This document shows, piece by piece, positions 36,074 to 45,296 of a DNA stretch of 64,000 nucleotides. Position numbers and translations under genes: made by a program. A model generated the notes under the pieces. It ran no database searches, had not been told where the DNA came from, and saw only the letters and a program-made list of their open reading frames with translations. Origin of the DNA: UTCHB3 sp964625575 (GTDB taxonomy: Bacteria; Bacteroidota; Ignavibacteria; Ignavibacteriales; Ignavibacteriaceae); NCBI GenBank assembly GCA_964625575.1, contig CAZVBQ010000003.1, forward strand, positions 186,001 to 250,000, read 5' to 3'. Each line of letters begins with the position of its first letter. The first letter of the stretch is position 1.

Positions 36074-36964
36074 CTATCTCTTTATTCTAAACCCCGGCTT
36101 GGGAAGTGGCACGTAGCCATCATCTCCCGGTACTTCGGGGAATTCACGGTTCTTCCACATTTCCGAGGCTTTTTCAAGGCGTTCAATCTCCGAAGAAACA
36201 AAGTTCCAGTAGATACGCCTTTCTTCCGGAAAAGGTACACCGCCAAAAACAAAAACATCACTGCCTGCCGCAAGTTCGAATGAGATATCTCCCGTTTCAT
36301 CAAAAACCAGAGCCCTGCCTGGCTCGTATGTCTGATCTTCAACAGTAACATTTCCGTCAAGAATATAAACCGCCACTTCACCCTTCACCGAACCGGTCAG
36401 GTCAATCTTGGCACCGATTGCCGAATTTACCCTTAAGAGGAAAAGACTGCTGTAAACAGGGACGGATGAACTCTTCCCCATCGCGTTACCGGCTATCAAG
36501 GTGAACTGTGCACCGTCTCTCTCCCAAACGGGAAGCTCATCGATCTCCGCGTGATAAAAATCTGGTTCCATCTCCTCCAGATCCTTTGGAAGCGCGATCC
36601 ATATCTGTAAACCATGAACCCGTTTCTCCTTCCCGCGCAAATATTCCGGGGTTCTTTCAGAGTGTACAACCCCCTTCCCCGCCGTCATCCAATTAACTTC
36701 ACCGGGTTTAATCTCAATTTCGGTACCCAATGAATCACGGTGAATGATGCTGCCATCAAGAAGATACGTGAGGGTTGCCAATCCGATGTGGGGATGTGGC
36801 GCCACATCCAGATCTTTATCAGGACCCAAAATCGCGGGACCGATGTGATCAATAAAAATAAACGGGCCCACCATTCGCTTCGACCTGAATGGCAGGATTC
36901 TTCCAACCGCGAAATTTCCGATGTCTGCCGGTCTCTCAGGGATTTCCAACTTTATTTTGGTCAT
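36074..36964 (-). CDS. Pirin-family cupin protein
   Basis: 296 residues, two cupin halves. The N-terminal half has the pirin metal site: PHPHIGLATLTYLLDG (two His), then GKGVVHSER (His and Glu). The C-terminal half is a degenerate cupin (GRALVFDETGDISFELAAG). Pirins bind Fe(II); some oxidise quercetin, others act as redox-dependent co-regulators. It is on the opposite strand to both propeller lipoproteins and is probably an independent unit. Substrate unknown. Confidence 0.93.
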   Translation of the reverse strand: MTKIKLEIPERPADIGNFAVGRILPFRSKRMVGPFIFIDHIGPAILGPDKDLDVAPHPHIGLATLTYLLDGSIIHRDSLGTEIEIKPGEVNWMTAGKGVVHSERTPEYLRGKEKRVHGLQIWIALPKDLEEMEPDFYHAEIDELPVWERDGAQFTLIAGNAMGKSSSVPVYSSLFLLRVNSAIGAKIDLTGSVKGEVAVYILDGNVTVEDQTYEPGRALVFDETGDISFELAAGSDVFVFGGVPFPEERRIYWNFVSSEIERLEKASEMWKNREFPEVPGDDGYVPLPKPGFRIKR

Positions 36965-36991
36965 TTGATGACCTCCAATTCTTTAAATATT

Positions 36992-37022
36992 TTTGGCCGG
37001 AGCAAAAAAAAACATAAATTTA
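36992..37022 (+). promoter_or_regulatory. Bacteroidota-type promoter for the second propeller lipoprotein
   Basis: TTTG at 36992-36995, a 19-base spacer, TAAATTTA at 37015-37022, then AGGAG a few bases before the ATG at 37057. Confidence 0.6.
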
Positions 37023-37056
37023 GATAACCGAATTTACAGTTTACAGGAGTAATAAA

Positions 37057-38364
37057 ATGTATAGATCAGTGATATTAATTTTAGCTTTTGCTTTAATTGT
37101 ATCCTCTTGCAGTAACATCAAAGAGAATCCGGTCTCCGGGGGTGGAGAAGGGAAAGTGTTCTTCAAACTTGACAAGCAGGAAGTTCCGCAAGCAGTAACC
37201 CTCGTAAGATTAACCCTCACAAGATCCGGTTATCAAACAGTCCGGGCCGAACTCGACCTCATGGACGACACAACCGCTGAAGTGACCGTTTCCGGTCTGG
37301 CAGAAGGTACGTGGCACATTAAAGTTGATGCCTTCAACCAGAACAATGTACTTCTCTTCACGGGAGAAGCTGACGTAAATGTGATCTCAGATCAAATTAC
37401 AGGAGTTGATTTAACCCTCACACAGGTATCTTCAGGTGTTGGCGGCATCCGGATCAGAGTCCGTTGGGTGGCATTGCCGGATACAAGCTATCCCTTCAAA
37501 GAATATACATTGAACCCGGTGCTCACTCACTCCTTCTATAATGTATACTATGACGCTGTGAATCCTGTAATTATTGATGATGGGACAAAATACAGAATGT
37601 ATTACGCCGCTGTTGGTGTGGCGGCCGATTCCAGAATTTATTATGCCGAGTCGGTAAACGGGTATGATTGGTCGTCCCCTGTAACGACCCCAATACTAAC
37701 CGCTGATCCGAATCCGGCCGCGTGGGATCATGGTGGGGTGTTACCGGGAGCGACGATAATACATAACGGCACCAGGTATCTGTTCTATCAGGGCTACAAC
37801 ACACCATTCGGGCAATGGCATGTAGGACTGGCTACCTCAACCGACGGAATTACCTGGACAAAGAGAGCCCAACCTGTGCTTTACGCGGGCCTCAACTGGG
37901 AACGGCAGATAGCTCCTTCATCAATCATTCAACGTAACGGGGTATTCTACCTTTATTACACCGGTATTAACTCGGCGAATTATCAGATCGGGGTTGCGAC
38001 TTCAACTGACCTGATAAACTGGACAAAACATCCTCAGAATCCTGTGATGGTACCCGGACTACCTTGGGAAGGAACAAAAACTTCGACGGCCACTGTAGTT
38101 GACGAAGGCGATTCACTGATCATGGTTTATGCCTCAACCAGCAACGAGATCCACTATTTCGGAATGGCTGCTTCAGTAGATGGAATAAACTGGAATAAAT
38201 ACGACAAACCCGTTTTCAGCAATAAAGCCCTGCGCGGATCAAAGAGATGGATCGATTATCCAAGAATGATCAAGACCGGAAATACTTTGAGGGTTTACTA
38301 CAGCAATGATATGGGGAATGGGCAATTTCATGCTGCAATTGGTGTTGCCATGTGGCACCGGTAA
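37057..38364 (+). CDS. Propeller-type lipoprotein, paralogue 2
   Basis: 435 residues, same plan as 34664..35965: lipobox VSSC, Ig-like domain with GKVFFKLDKQEVPQAV and GTWHIKVDA, then blades KYRMYYAA, IYYAESVNGYDWSS, HVGLATSTDGITWTKR, IGVATSTDLINWTKH, FGMAASVDGINWNKY. About half of the residues look identical to paralogue 1, and the order of motifs is the same throughout. Each copy has its own promoter and terminator, so the duplication is a dispersed pair rather than an operon. Substrate and location on the cell surface are inferred only from the lipobox. Confidence 0.75.
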   Translation: MYRSVILILAFALIVSSCSNIKENPVSGGGEGKVFFKLDKQEVPQAVTLVRLTLTRSGYQTVRAELDLMDDTTAEVTVSGLAEGTWHIKVDAFNQNNVLLFTGEADVNVISDQITGVDLTLTQVSSGVGGIRIRVRWVALPDTSYPFKEYTLNPVLTHSFYNVYYDAVNPVIIDDGTKYRMYYAAVGVAADSRIYYAESVNGYDWSSPVTTPILTADPNPAAWDHGGVLPGATIIHNGTRYLFYQGYNTPFGQWHVGLATSTDGITWTKRAQPVLYAGLNWERQIAPSSIIQRNGVFYLYYTGINSANYQIGVATSTDLINWTKHPQNPVMVPGLPWEGTKTSTATVVDEGDSLIMVYASTSNEIHYFGMAASVDGINWNKYDKPVFSNKALRGSKRWIDYPRMIKTGNTLRVYYSNDMGNGQFHAAIGVAMWHR

Positions 38365-38400
38365 TGACATCACAGTTACAGGATTGAAAAGTATTTAACA

Positions 38401-38428
38401 AAAAAAGCCGGCATCAACCGGCTTTTTT
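38401..38428. terminator. Bidirectional terminator
   Basis: AAAAAAGCCGG, loop CATCAA, CCGGCTTTTTT. Shared by propeller lipoprotein 2 (plus) and the yebC-family gene (minus). Confidence 0.92.
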
Positions 38429-38445
38429 CATTCTAACAATGCTTT

Positions 38446-39162
38446 TTACGCTTCCTGCATGTTGTGGAAGACGGCAACCACATCTTCATCCTCTTCGAGG
38501 AGATCGACGAGTTCATTCATCTCTGTCAGTTGTTCTCCGCTGATCTCTTTGTAAACAGTCGGAATGTACTGCAGTTCACCGCTCACAACCTCTATACCTT
38601 TTTCTTCAAGCACTTTCTGCATTGTACCGTACTCCTCGAAAGCGCAGTAGATATAGATGAATTCTTCATCGCTGTCAAGTTCATCGAGACCGGCATCAAT
38701 AAGTTCAAGTTCAAACTCATCAATATCGGCAACAGCGGAGCTTTTGATCTTGAAGAATGCCTTGTGTTCAAAGTTGAACGCGACACTTCCCGAGTTACCA
38801 AGAGTGCCGTTCCCTTTTTTAAAGTGGTGCCTTACGTTGGCAACGGTTCTTGTCGGATTATCGGTCGCGCATGAAACTATAACCGATACCCCACCGGGTC
38901 CGATTCCCTCATAAATAATTTCCTGATAACCTGTTGTATCTTTGGAAGACGCGCGCTTGATGGCAGCCTCAACCCTGTCCTTCGGCATGTTAACAGCTTT
39001 GGCATTCTGCATCGCGAGACGGAGTTTTGAGTTCGTCTTTGGATCCGGACCGCCGGCTTTAACCGAAATTTCGATCTCTTTCCTTACGCGGTTGAACGCA
39101 ACAGACATCTTGGCAAATCGCGCGAACATCGTGTGTTTACGCTTTTCAAATATTCTGCCCAT
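38446..39162 (-). CDS. YebC/PmpR family protein (TACO1-like)
   Basis: 238 residues from the ATG at 39162, which has CAGGAAAT directly upstream; a few extra codons upstream are unlikely. The N terminus MGRIFEKRK and the segments KEIEISVKAGGPDP, LRLAMQNAKAVNMPKDRVEAAIKRA and GIGPGGVSVIVSCATDNPTRT are typical. The family is annotated as transcription regulator, but recent work places it on the ribosome, helping translation of proline-rich stretches. Its own promoter lies at 39191-39221. Single-gene unit. Confidence 0.93.
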   Translation of the reverse strand: MGRIFEKRKHTMFARFAKMSVAFNRVRKEIEISVKAGGPDPKTNSKLRLAMQNAKAVNMPKDRVEAAIKRASSKDTTGYQEIIYEGIGPGGVSVIVSCATDNPTRTVANVRHHFKKGNGTLGNSGSVAFNFEHKAFFKIKSSAVADIDEFELELIDAGLDELDSDEEFIYIYCAFEEYGTMQKVLEEKGIEVVSGELQYIPTVYKEISGEQLTEMNELVDLLEEDEDVVAVFHNMQEA

Positions 39163-39190
39163 ATTTCCTGAATTTTTCTGAAACAAAGTA

Positions 39191-39221
39191 CAAATTTACG
39201 GAGTTTTCACGCCACTTCAAA
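39191..39221 (-). promoter_or_regulatory. Bacteroidota-type promoter of the yebC-family gene
   Basis: Minus strand: TTTG (39221-39218), 19-base spacer, TAAATTTG (39198-39191). Exact consensus in both boxes; leader about 20 bases. Confidence 0.75.
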
Positions 39222-39250
39222 TTTATAATTTTCGGCGGCAGTAATAATCG

Positions 39251-42200
39251 CTATTGTAGCAGGATAAAAGCTCCCCAGTAGTAAGGCAGTCTGTATTTGG
39301 CTCTGACCGTCTGCCGCGCGAGATCGAATGCCGTAAGTTTGTCACCTGACTTCAACCAGTTTGAGTAAAAAGCCAACATGAATTCCATCGTGGCGGTGTC
39401 ATGTACCTTCCAAAGACTCATCACCACCGAACGTGTACCTGCCACCATCAGCGCCCGCTGCAAGCCGTAGACGCCTTCGGCATTTTGAATCTCACCCAAA
39501 CCCGTTTCGCACGCGGAGAGTACCACCATATCAGTGTTCTCGAGGTCAAGATCGAGACACTCCTGCGCGGTAAGAATACCGTTATCCTGAAATCTCCATT
39601 GAAGCGGATCGGTGTCAAGGTAACTGCCCGCACCCGCGAGGAACAAACCGGAGCGCAGAAGAGGATTTGAGGAGACAATTCCCCGGTCGAATCCATATAA
39701 CTTTTCGTCCTGCACATCCTGATCAGCTATGAAATATCCATGTGAAGCGATATGTAGTACGGCCGGTTCCTTCACCTTTTTAATGTTGGTCTCGCTCGCG
39801 AGTCCTTCCGTGAATAGTTTCGAAGCTTTACCATTTACTCTGAAAAGGGAGTCGATCCCTTTCACTTCCGTGAGCGTGCCCGGCAGATCAGAGAGCCAGT
39901 ATCTCTTCAGGTCAGATCCGATCTCTTTTGGTACAATTGATCTGTTGGCAGCCTCACTCTCCAATTCAGGTGAATCCTGCACGTTACCGTAAAGATTCGG
40001 GTAACCAAAAAGATAATTCCCCTTATCCCCTGTTCTTTTCTTCTTGTTCTCAACCACTGCCTTGGTACTGGTAACGTGTTCTATTTCAAAATCCTCATAA
40101 ACATATCTTCCTGTTTCCGGATTTACAAGTACAGCGGGATTGATCCTGTGATATACCCCGTCAGCAGAGAAGTATATTTTTTTCACTCCGCCGAGGTGAT
40201 ACATTATCGGCAACCAGTAGAGATTATATGCTTTTTTCAAGGTTTTCAGATCGTTTTGATCGAAATATTCGGGATCTGTCGCCTTCGATGCATCCAGCAG
40301 TTGATGCAAGGCATCACCCTCAAGCTCCCTGCCAAGATATTGAAAACCGATCTCGGGATGCTCAAGCGTGCGGGGAGTTAGAATGAGATATAGATAATAA
40401 ACGGAATCCGTTTCTTCATCGCCGTAAGGTTTGAACCTGAATATTTCGAGGGCTGCCTCATCTTCTTTCAGGTTTTCCCTGATCTCCTGCCAGTTAATTG
40501 AAAGATCTATCAGGGAGTCGGGCGCGCCACCTGAGGAATCGGCAAGTTCCTGTTGTATTTTTTTGATCGTTGATTCGATATCCGCCAGATCAAGCCCTGT
40601 CTTTTTTCTTTCTACTGGTGTCAGGTTGTAGAGTTTACCCGCGAGGTTCTTCAGATCGTTCAGTTCCTTTAATTTTTCACTTTGTTTCGGATCGCGGATC
40701 ATTCTCATCCGTTGACGTTCGTTTTTAAGGGCAGCAAGTTTTAACCCTTTTATCCGTAGCAGGTTGTCGTAATAAAGTCCATACGCGGCGAGATTGAACT
40801 CAAAGTATTTCATCGAAACCGACATGCAGAGTTCATTAATTTTAATGAACTTCCGCATCATCACTTCCCTTTCATCCTCTGACAGCAGCGGCAGCACTTC
40901 CCTTAAGTAGCGAGCCTGAAGGTCGATCAGTTCCTTGTAAAGCGAGAAAAACTCATCCCCTTTCCCCCTCCTGCCCATAAGCTCAATCAGTTTCACAGTC
41001 ATTAACAGGTAGTCAGGGTTCAATTCACTGAAATTTTCCTTCTGCCTCTTTATCACTTTCAAGAGCAGGTCTTGCGCGGGATTAAAATCACCCTCCCGGT
41101 GATAAAACTCAACAATATCTGTGAGCGAATTTATAAAAAGTGGATCGCGCACCTCCATGATCTTCGCGGAATTGTACTTAAGGAACTTGTAAAAAGCCCT
41201 GTGCCCTTTGTTGTAAGGCATCCGGTTGTGAAGCGCGGCTATAAGTCCGAAAGCATCCATCCAGTTCCGGTCGGCTGTAACTTGCATTGCTGCAAAAGCC
41301 GCGGATATTTCACCAAGAAGCTGGCCTGCTCTCTCCTTTTCGCCATTCTTGTAAAGAATTGTCGCCAGCTCAGCGTTCATCCTTAATTTCAGCAACGACC
41401 CGTGCGAATCACCCGGAGCCGATAGCGTTTCAAAAAGTTTTATCAGTTCTTCAATCTTTGCCGCGTCTTTTATTGTTTTGTAGTGATCAAGCAAAGGGGG
41501 CACCAACTTCAGTGATTCTTCTTTTGATTTTATATTTCCGTTTTTAAGTAATGAAAAAACTGAATCAGCAGCGATGTTTGAGTATGTTATCTCACCTGCC
41601 TGAGCAAGCGCGCGTGAAAGATTCCAGAGAGCCTCAGGAAAACTGTTACTCTCATGCAGCCCAAGCGAATCAATATCCGCAAGCAAGGCTTTTAACAATT
41701 TTTCTGCTTCAATGAACTTTCCGAGGAACAGGTAATTCTCGGCCAGTTCCACTTCCGTTTTCATTTTGAGTTCGTTTCCGGGGAGGAAATATTGCGTTAT
41801 TATCTTGTATTTTGCCGTCTGCACATCAAGCGATCTTGAATATTGCCCCGTTTTAATATAAAGTCCCCGCAATACTGAAAGCACGGCAAAGTAATCGGTT
41901 GAAATGTAGAGCAGATCGTTTTCAAGCTGTTTTTTCAGGCGTAAGAGAGAATCTTCGGCGGTCTTATAATCGAGTGAATCGATCATCATGTTAATTTTAT
42001 CGAGCGCTATCTTTACCGACCACTCTTTTGGCGTTAATTCCTCTAACTTTTTCTCGCATTCGGAAGTTTTTTGCTTGTCAGGAGACACTGTTGTATAATA
42101 ATATTTGCGCCACTCCCACGCGGTGTTAGATTGTGGATACTTTTCAAGATATTTATCCACTGACTTAAGTAGCTGATCGGGGTGCTTCAAAGCTTTATAA

Positions 42201-43180
42201 GCTGCCAGCCACGCGAAGGTTATTCCCTGAATATCTGTGACTGATGTTGTGAGCTGTTTTTCAAGCCTGGGCAGCACATCGCTTTTAATATTGTTACGGG
42301 CGAGGTATCTGAACACCGTTTCAACAGTCGGCAGGGAACCTGTTGTGCCGTCATCAGCCAACGCGGCAGTTTTTAGAAGGTATTCCTCATCAAAAATCCC
42401 CGCGAACATCGGCACGAAAAGCGAATTGTAAACCTGCGGAATTGTTTCCCAATCTTCTACCATCGAAACATCTGTCCACTTTTCCTTGCCTGTAAGTTTT
42501 ATTATCTCCGCCGCGAGCGAGGGCTCATACTTTTCAAACAGGCTGAGGGGAAAACCGGGATCGTTCACGATCTGAAGTGAATCGAGATATGCCATTCCCT
42601 TGTTATAATTATCCCTGAAATACTCTTTCTCATCGGGGTATATCTTTAGGTTTCTTTCAACCCTGTCGGAGAGTACCCCAAGATCATCAGGGTGTGGGAT
42701 AAGATCAGCCTCTTCCGCGGGAAGTGAAGACCAACATTCAAGAAAATAGAGGTAAGAGGGGGAAATGGAAAACGGGATGTCACCTTTGAGGCCTGAAAAA
42801 AGAAGCGTGACCTCAGTATAGAACTCCTTTTCTGTGGTAATATACTCATACAGGGCAAGCATTCTAAGATCACCAGACTCTCCGGGGGTTTTTCGGGCGA
42901 ACTCCAGCAGGGATTGTTTGGTCTCCTCTCCCCCTTTCAGATTTATCAGTATCAGTTGGAGTAGCCGCCGTTCAGGGTTTTGGGCCACTATCTTTTCGAG
43001 GGCTTCAACTGCCTTTGAATAACTTGAGTCCTGCCCCGCGTCCCCGCCGGAAACCGTGATCATACCCGCCGAGTTGGCAAAATATGTTATAAATATCTTC
43101 TCATCGTCTGTGAGTGACTGAGAGAAAAGCCTTACACTGACCAATGAGATCAGAATGAACAGCAAAATGGTTTTTTTCAT
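39251..43180 (-). CDS. Exported TPR-CHAT domain protein
   Basis: 1309 residues from the ATG at 43180, which opens a clear signal peptide (MKKTILLFILISLVSVRLFS). The first two thirds are long helical TPR-like repeats. The C-terminal 300 residues are a CHAT peptidase domain (caspase/separase fold): catalytic His in LHIASHGYF (about H1147) and Cys in VLSACETGLG (about C1224), ending in YYWGAFILLQ. Both catalytic residues are present. Most characterised CHAT proteases are cytoplasmic (for example in defence systems); an exported version is a different context. Cleavage targets are unknown and no partner gene adjoins it. Confidence 0.9.
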   Translation of the reverse strand: MKKTILLFILISLVSVRLFSQSLTDDEKIFITYFANSAGMITVSGGDAGQDSSYSKAVEALEKIVAQNPERRLLQLILINLKGGEETKQSLLEFARKTPGESGDLRMLALYEYITTEKEFYTEVTLLFSGLKGDIPFSISPSYLYFLECWSSLPAEEADLIPHPDDLGVLSDRVERNLKIYPDEKEYFRDNYNKGMAYLDSLQIVNDPGFPLSLFEKYEPSLAAEIIKLTGKEKWTDVSMVEDWETIPQVYNSLFVPMFAGIFDEEYLLKTAALADDGTTGSLPTVETVFRYLARNNIKSDVLPRLEKQLTTSVTDIQGITFAWLAAYKALKHPDQLLKSVDKYLEKYPQSNTAWEWRKYYYTTVSPDKQKTSECEKKLEELTPKEWSVKIALDKINMMIDSLDYKTAEDSLLRLKKQLENDLLYISTDYFAVLSVLRGLYIKTGQYSRSLDVQTAKYKIITQYFLPGNELKMKTEVELAENYLFLGKFIEAEKLLKALLADIDSLGLHESNSFPEALWNLSRALAQAGEITYSNIAADSVFSLLKNGNIKSKEESLKLVPPLLDHYKTIKDAAKIEELIKLFETLSAPGDSHGSLLKLRMNAELATILYKNGEKERAGQLLGEISAAFAAMQVTADRNWMDAFGLIAALHNRMPYNKGHRAFYKFLKYNSAKIMEVRDPLFINSLTDIVEFYHREGDFNPAQDLLLKVIKRQKENFSELNPDYLLMTVKLIELMGRRGKGDEFFSLYKELIDLQARYLREVLPLLSEDEREVMMRKFIKINELCMSVSMKYFEFNLAAYGLYYDNLLRIKGLKLAALKNERQRMRMIRDPKQSEKLKELNDLKNLAGKLYNLTPVERKKTGLDLADIESTIKKIQQELADSSGGAPDSLIDLSINWQEIRENLKEDEAALEIFRFKPYGDEETDSVYYLYLILTPRTLEHPEIGFQYLGRELEGDALHQLLDASKATDPEYFDQNDLKTLKKAYNLYWLPIMYHLGGVKKIYFSADGVYHRINPAVLVNPETGRYVYEDFEIEHVTSTKAVVENKKKRTGDKGNYLFGYPNLYGNVQDSPELESEAANRSIVPKEIGSDLKRYWLSDLPGTLTEVKGIDSLFRVNGKASKLFTEGLASETNIKKVKEPAVLHIASHGYFIADQDVQDEKLYGFDRGIVSSNPLLRSGLFLAGAGSYLDTDPLQWRFQDNGILTAQECLDLDLENTDMVVLSACETGLGEIQNAEGVYGLQRALMVAGTRSVVMSLWKVHDTATMEFMLAFYSNWLKSGDKLTAFDLARQTVRAKYRLPYYWGAFILLQ

Positions 43181-43254
43181 CTCTGAAAAACCTCTCTGAT
43201 TTACCGTACCGGAAAATTTGAGTGATGTTAAAACTAATAAATTTTTAGTTAAGA

Positions 43255-43271
43255 TCACAAAATTATTGTGA
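43255..43271. promoter_or_regulatory. Dyad TCACAA-N5-TTGTGA between CHAT and kor genes
   Basis: Perfect 6-bp half-sites with a five-base AATTA centre, in the divergent promoter region. The layout suits a dimeric regulator; it is not the standard Crp or Fnr arrangement. Confidence 0.45.
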
Positions 43272-43359
43272 CTTTCCGTTCATCAAACGGGTCAGGTACC
43301 GTTACGGGTGACAATTTTTATTTACACGATAAAATAATTTTTAAAAGATCGTTTTTTGG

Positions 43360-43391
43360 TTGTTTTTTAATAACAACATTTATTAAATTTC
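43360..43391 (+). promoter_or_regulatory. Probable promoter of korAB
   Basis: TTG at 43360-43362, a 21-base spacer and TAAATTTC at 43384-43391, one mismatch from TAnnTTTG. Leader about 57 bases. Confidence 0.4.
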
Positions 43392-43454
43392 AACACCACT
43401 TTGAAGAAATTATTCAGAGCGGGGATACATTTTTAAAACCAAGAGATTAGAGAA

Positions 43455-45296
43455 ATGGCTGATATACAACTTGTCAAGGTTGAAGATGTTACCGTCAGGT
43501 TCGCGGGAGATTCCGGTGACGGTATGCAACTCACCGGCCTGCAGTTTTCGACTTCTTCTGCTATTGCCGGAAACGATTTAAATACACTGCCCGATTACCC
43601 TGCCGAGATCCGCGCCCCTGCCGGATCACTTAACGGGGTTTCGGGTTTCCAGATACACTTCTCAAGTGGCGAAAGCACCACGCACGGCGATCATCCCGAT
43701 GTGCTGGTCGCGATGAACCCCGCCGCTTTGAAGGTAAACCTGAAAGATCTTAAGAAAAACGCGACGATAATTGTGAATGAGTCGTCATTCGACAACAAGA
43801 ATCTTTCACTCGCGAAGTATGAATCGAACCCCCTTGATGATGAGTCACTCAAAGGTTATAACGTACTGCGTGTACCGATGACAAAAGCGGTTATGAACGC
43901 TCTTGACGGTGTTAACGTCTCGATGAAAGAGAAAGAACGCTGCAAGAACTTCTTCGCTCTCGGTATAATGTTCTGGATGTACAGCAGACCGGTTGAGCCA
44001 ACACTTAAATGGATCGAAAACAAGTTCCGCGTTAAACCTGATATCCTTGAGGCAAACAAAAAAGCTTTGATGGCCGGTTATCACTACAGCGAGATGACCG
44101 AGCTTTTCACAACCCGTTACTTCCTCGAGCCGGTGAAACTCCCTCCCGGAAAGTACAAAAACGTTACCGGTAATGAAGCCGCCGCGCTTGGCATGGTTGC
44201 AGCTTCATGGAAAAGCGGTCTTCCCCTCTTCCTCGGCTCGTACCCGATCACCCCGGCCTCGGAGATTCTTCACGAACTCAGCTCTTTCAAACATTTTGGA
44301 GTGAAGACTTTCCAGGCTGAAGATGAAATAGCTTCAATCGCCGCGTGCATAGGTGCAGCCTTCGCCGGTGACCTCGCTCTTACCACAACTTCCGGCCCGG
44401 GCCTCGCGCTCAAGATGGAAGCTGTTGGTCTCGGCGTGATGACCGAACTGCCAATGGTAATTATCGATGTTCAGAGAGGCGGACCAAGTACAGGTCTTCC
44501 TACCAAAACGGAACAAGGCGACCTTTTACAGGCGATGTACGGCAGAAACGGTGAAGCCCCGGTTTGCGTTCTCGCGGCAGCAACCCCGGCCGACTGTTTC
44601 CACACGGCTTATGAAGCTTCAAGAATCGCGGTTAAGTATATGACACCTGTCATCATGCTCTCTGATGGCTACCTTTCACAAGGTTCGGAACCTTTCCGTA
44701 TTCCGGGAGAGGATGAACTGAAGGAAATGAAGGTTGAATTCAGAACGGAAAAAGAGGAATTTTACCCTTACCTCCGCGATGAAAATCTTTCACGTCCTTG
44801 GGCGATACCCGGCACTCCTGGACTCGAACACAGGATCGGTGGACTCGAGAAATCACACATTTACGGCAACGTAAGCTATGTGCCCGAAAATCACGAGTTC
44901 ATGATCAACCTCCGTGACCAGAAGATCAAGAATATCGTTAATGATATCCCTGAAACAGTGATTCGTGGGGAACAGGAAGGCGACCTGCTCGTTCTGGGCT
45001 GGGGTTCAACTTATGGCGCGATAAATGAAGCCATCACACGAATAATGAACAGAGGTCTGAAAGTATCCCAAGTTCACCTTAAGTATATCAATCCGCTTCC
45101 ACAAGATCTCGGTGATATTTTCAAGAGATTCAAGAGGATACTCCTTCCAGAGATCAATCTTGGTCAGCTGGCCATGATCCTCAGAAGCCAGTATCTCGTG
45201 GATATTATTCAGTATAACAAGGTCCAGGGCTTGCCTTTCAAAGCCTCTGAGATAGAAGAAAAGATATTAAACCTGCTCGGAGTAGAAAATGAGTAA
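43455..45296 (+). CDS. korA: 2-oxoglutarate:ferredoxin oxidoreductase, gamma-alpha fusion subunit
   Basis: 613 residues. The N-terminal 190 residues are the gamma domain (FAGDSGDGMQLTG at the start, SFDNKNL), joined to the alpha domain (GNEAAALGMVAASWKSGLPLFLGSYPITPASEILHELS is one continuous region from about 235) with QRGGPSTGLPTKTEQGDLLQAMYG near residue 340. This layout and the PITPASEI region match KorA-type enzymes that convert 2-oxoglutarate to succinyl-CoA with reduced ferredoxin, reversible in the reductive TCA cycle. The beta subunit follows with an eight-base overlap. 2-ketoisovalerate or pyruvate specificity cannot be excluded by eye. Confidence 0.9.
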   Translation: MADIQLVKVEDVTVRFAGDSGDGMQLTGLQFSTSSAIAGNDLNTLPDYPAEIRAPAGSLNGVSGFQIHFSSGESTTHGDHPDVLVAMNPAALKVNLKDLKKNATIIVNESSFDNKNLSLAKYESNPLDDESLKGYNVLRVPMTKAVMNALDGVNVSMKEKERCKNFFALGIMFWMYSRPVEPTLKWIENKFRVKPDILEANKKALMAGYHYSEMTELFTTRYFLEPVKLPPGKYKNVTGNEAAALGMVAASWKSGLPLFLGSYPITPASEILHELSSFKHFGVKTFQAEDEIASIAACIGAAFAGDLALTTTSGPGLALKMEAVGLGVMTELPMVIIDVQRGGPSTGLPTKTEQGDLLQAMYGRNGEAPVCVLAAATPADCFHTAYEASRIAVKYMTPVIMLSDGYLSQGSEPFRIPGEDELKEMKVEFRTEKEEFYPYLRDENLSRPWAIPGTPGLEHRIGGLEKSHIYGNVSYVPENHEFMINLRDQKIKNIVNDIPETVIRGEQEGDLLVLGWGSTYGAINEAITRIMNRGLKVSQVHLKYINPLPQDLGDIFKRFKRILLPEINLGQLAMILRSQYLVDIIQYNKVQGLPFKASEIEEKILNLLGVENE

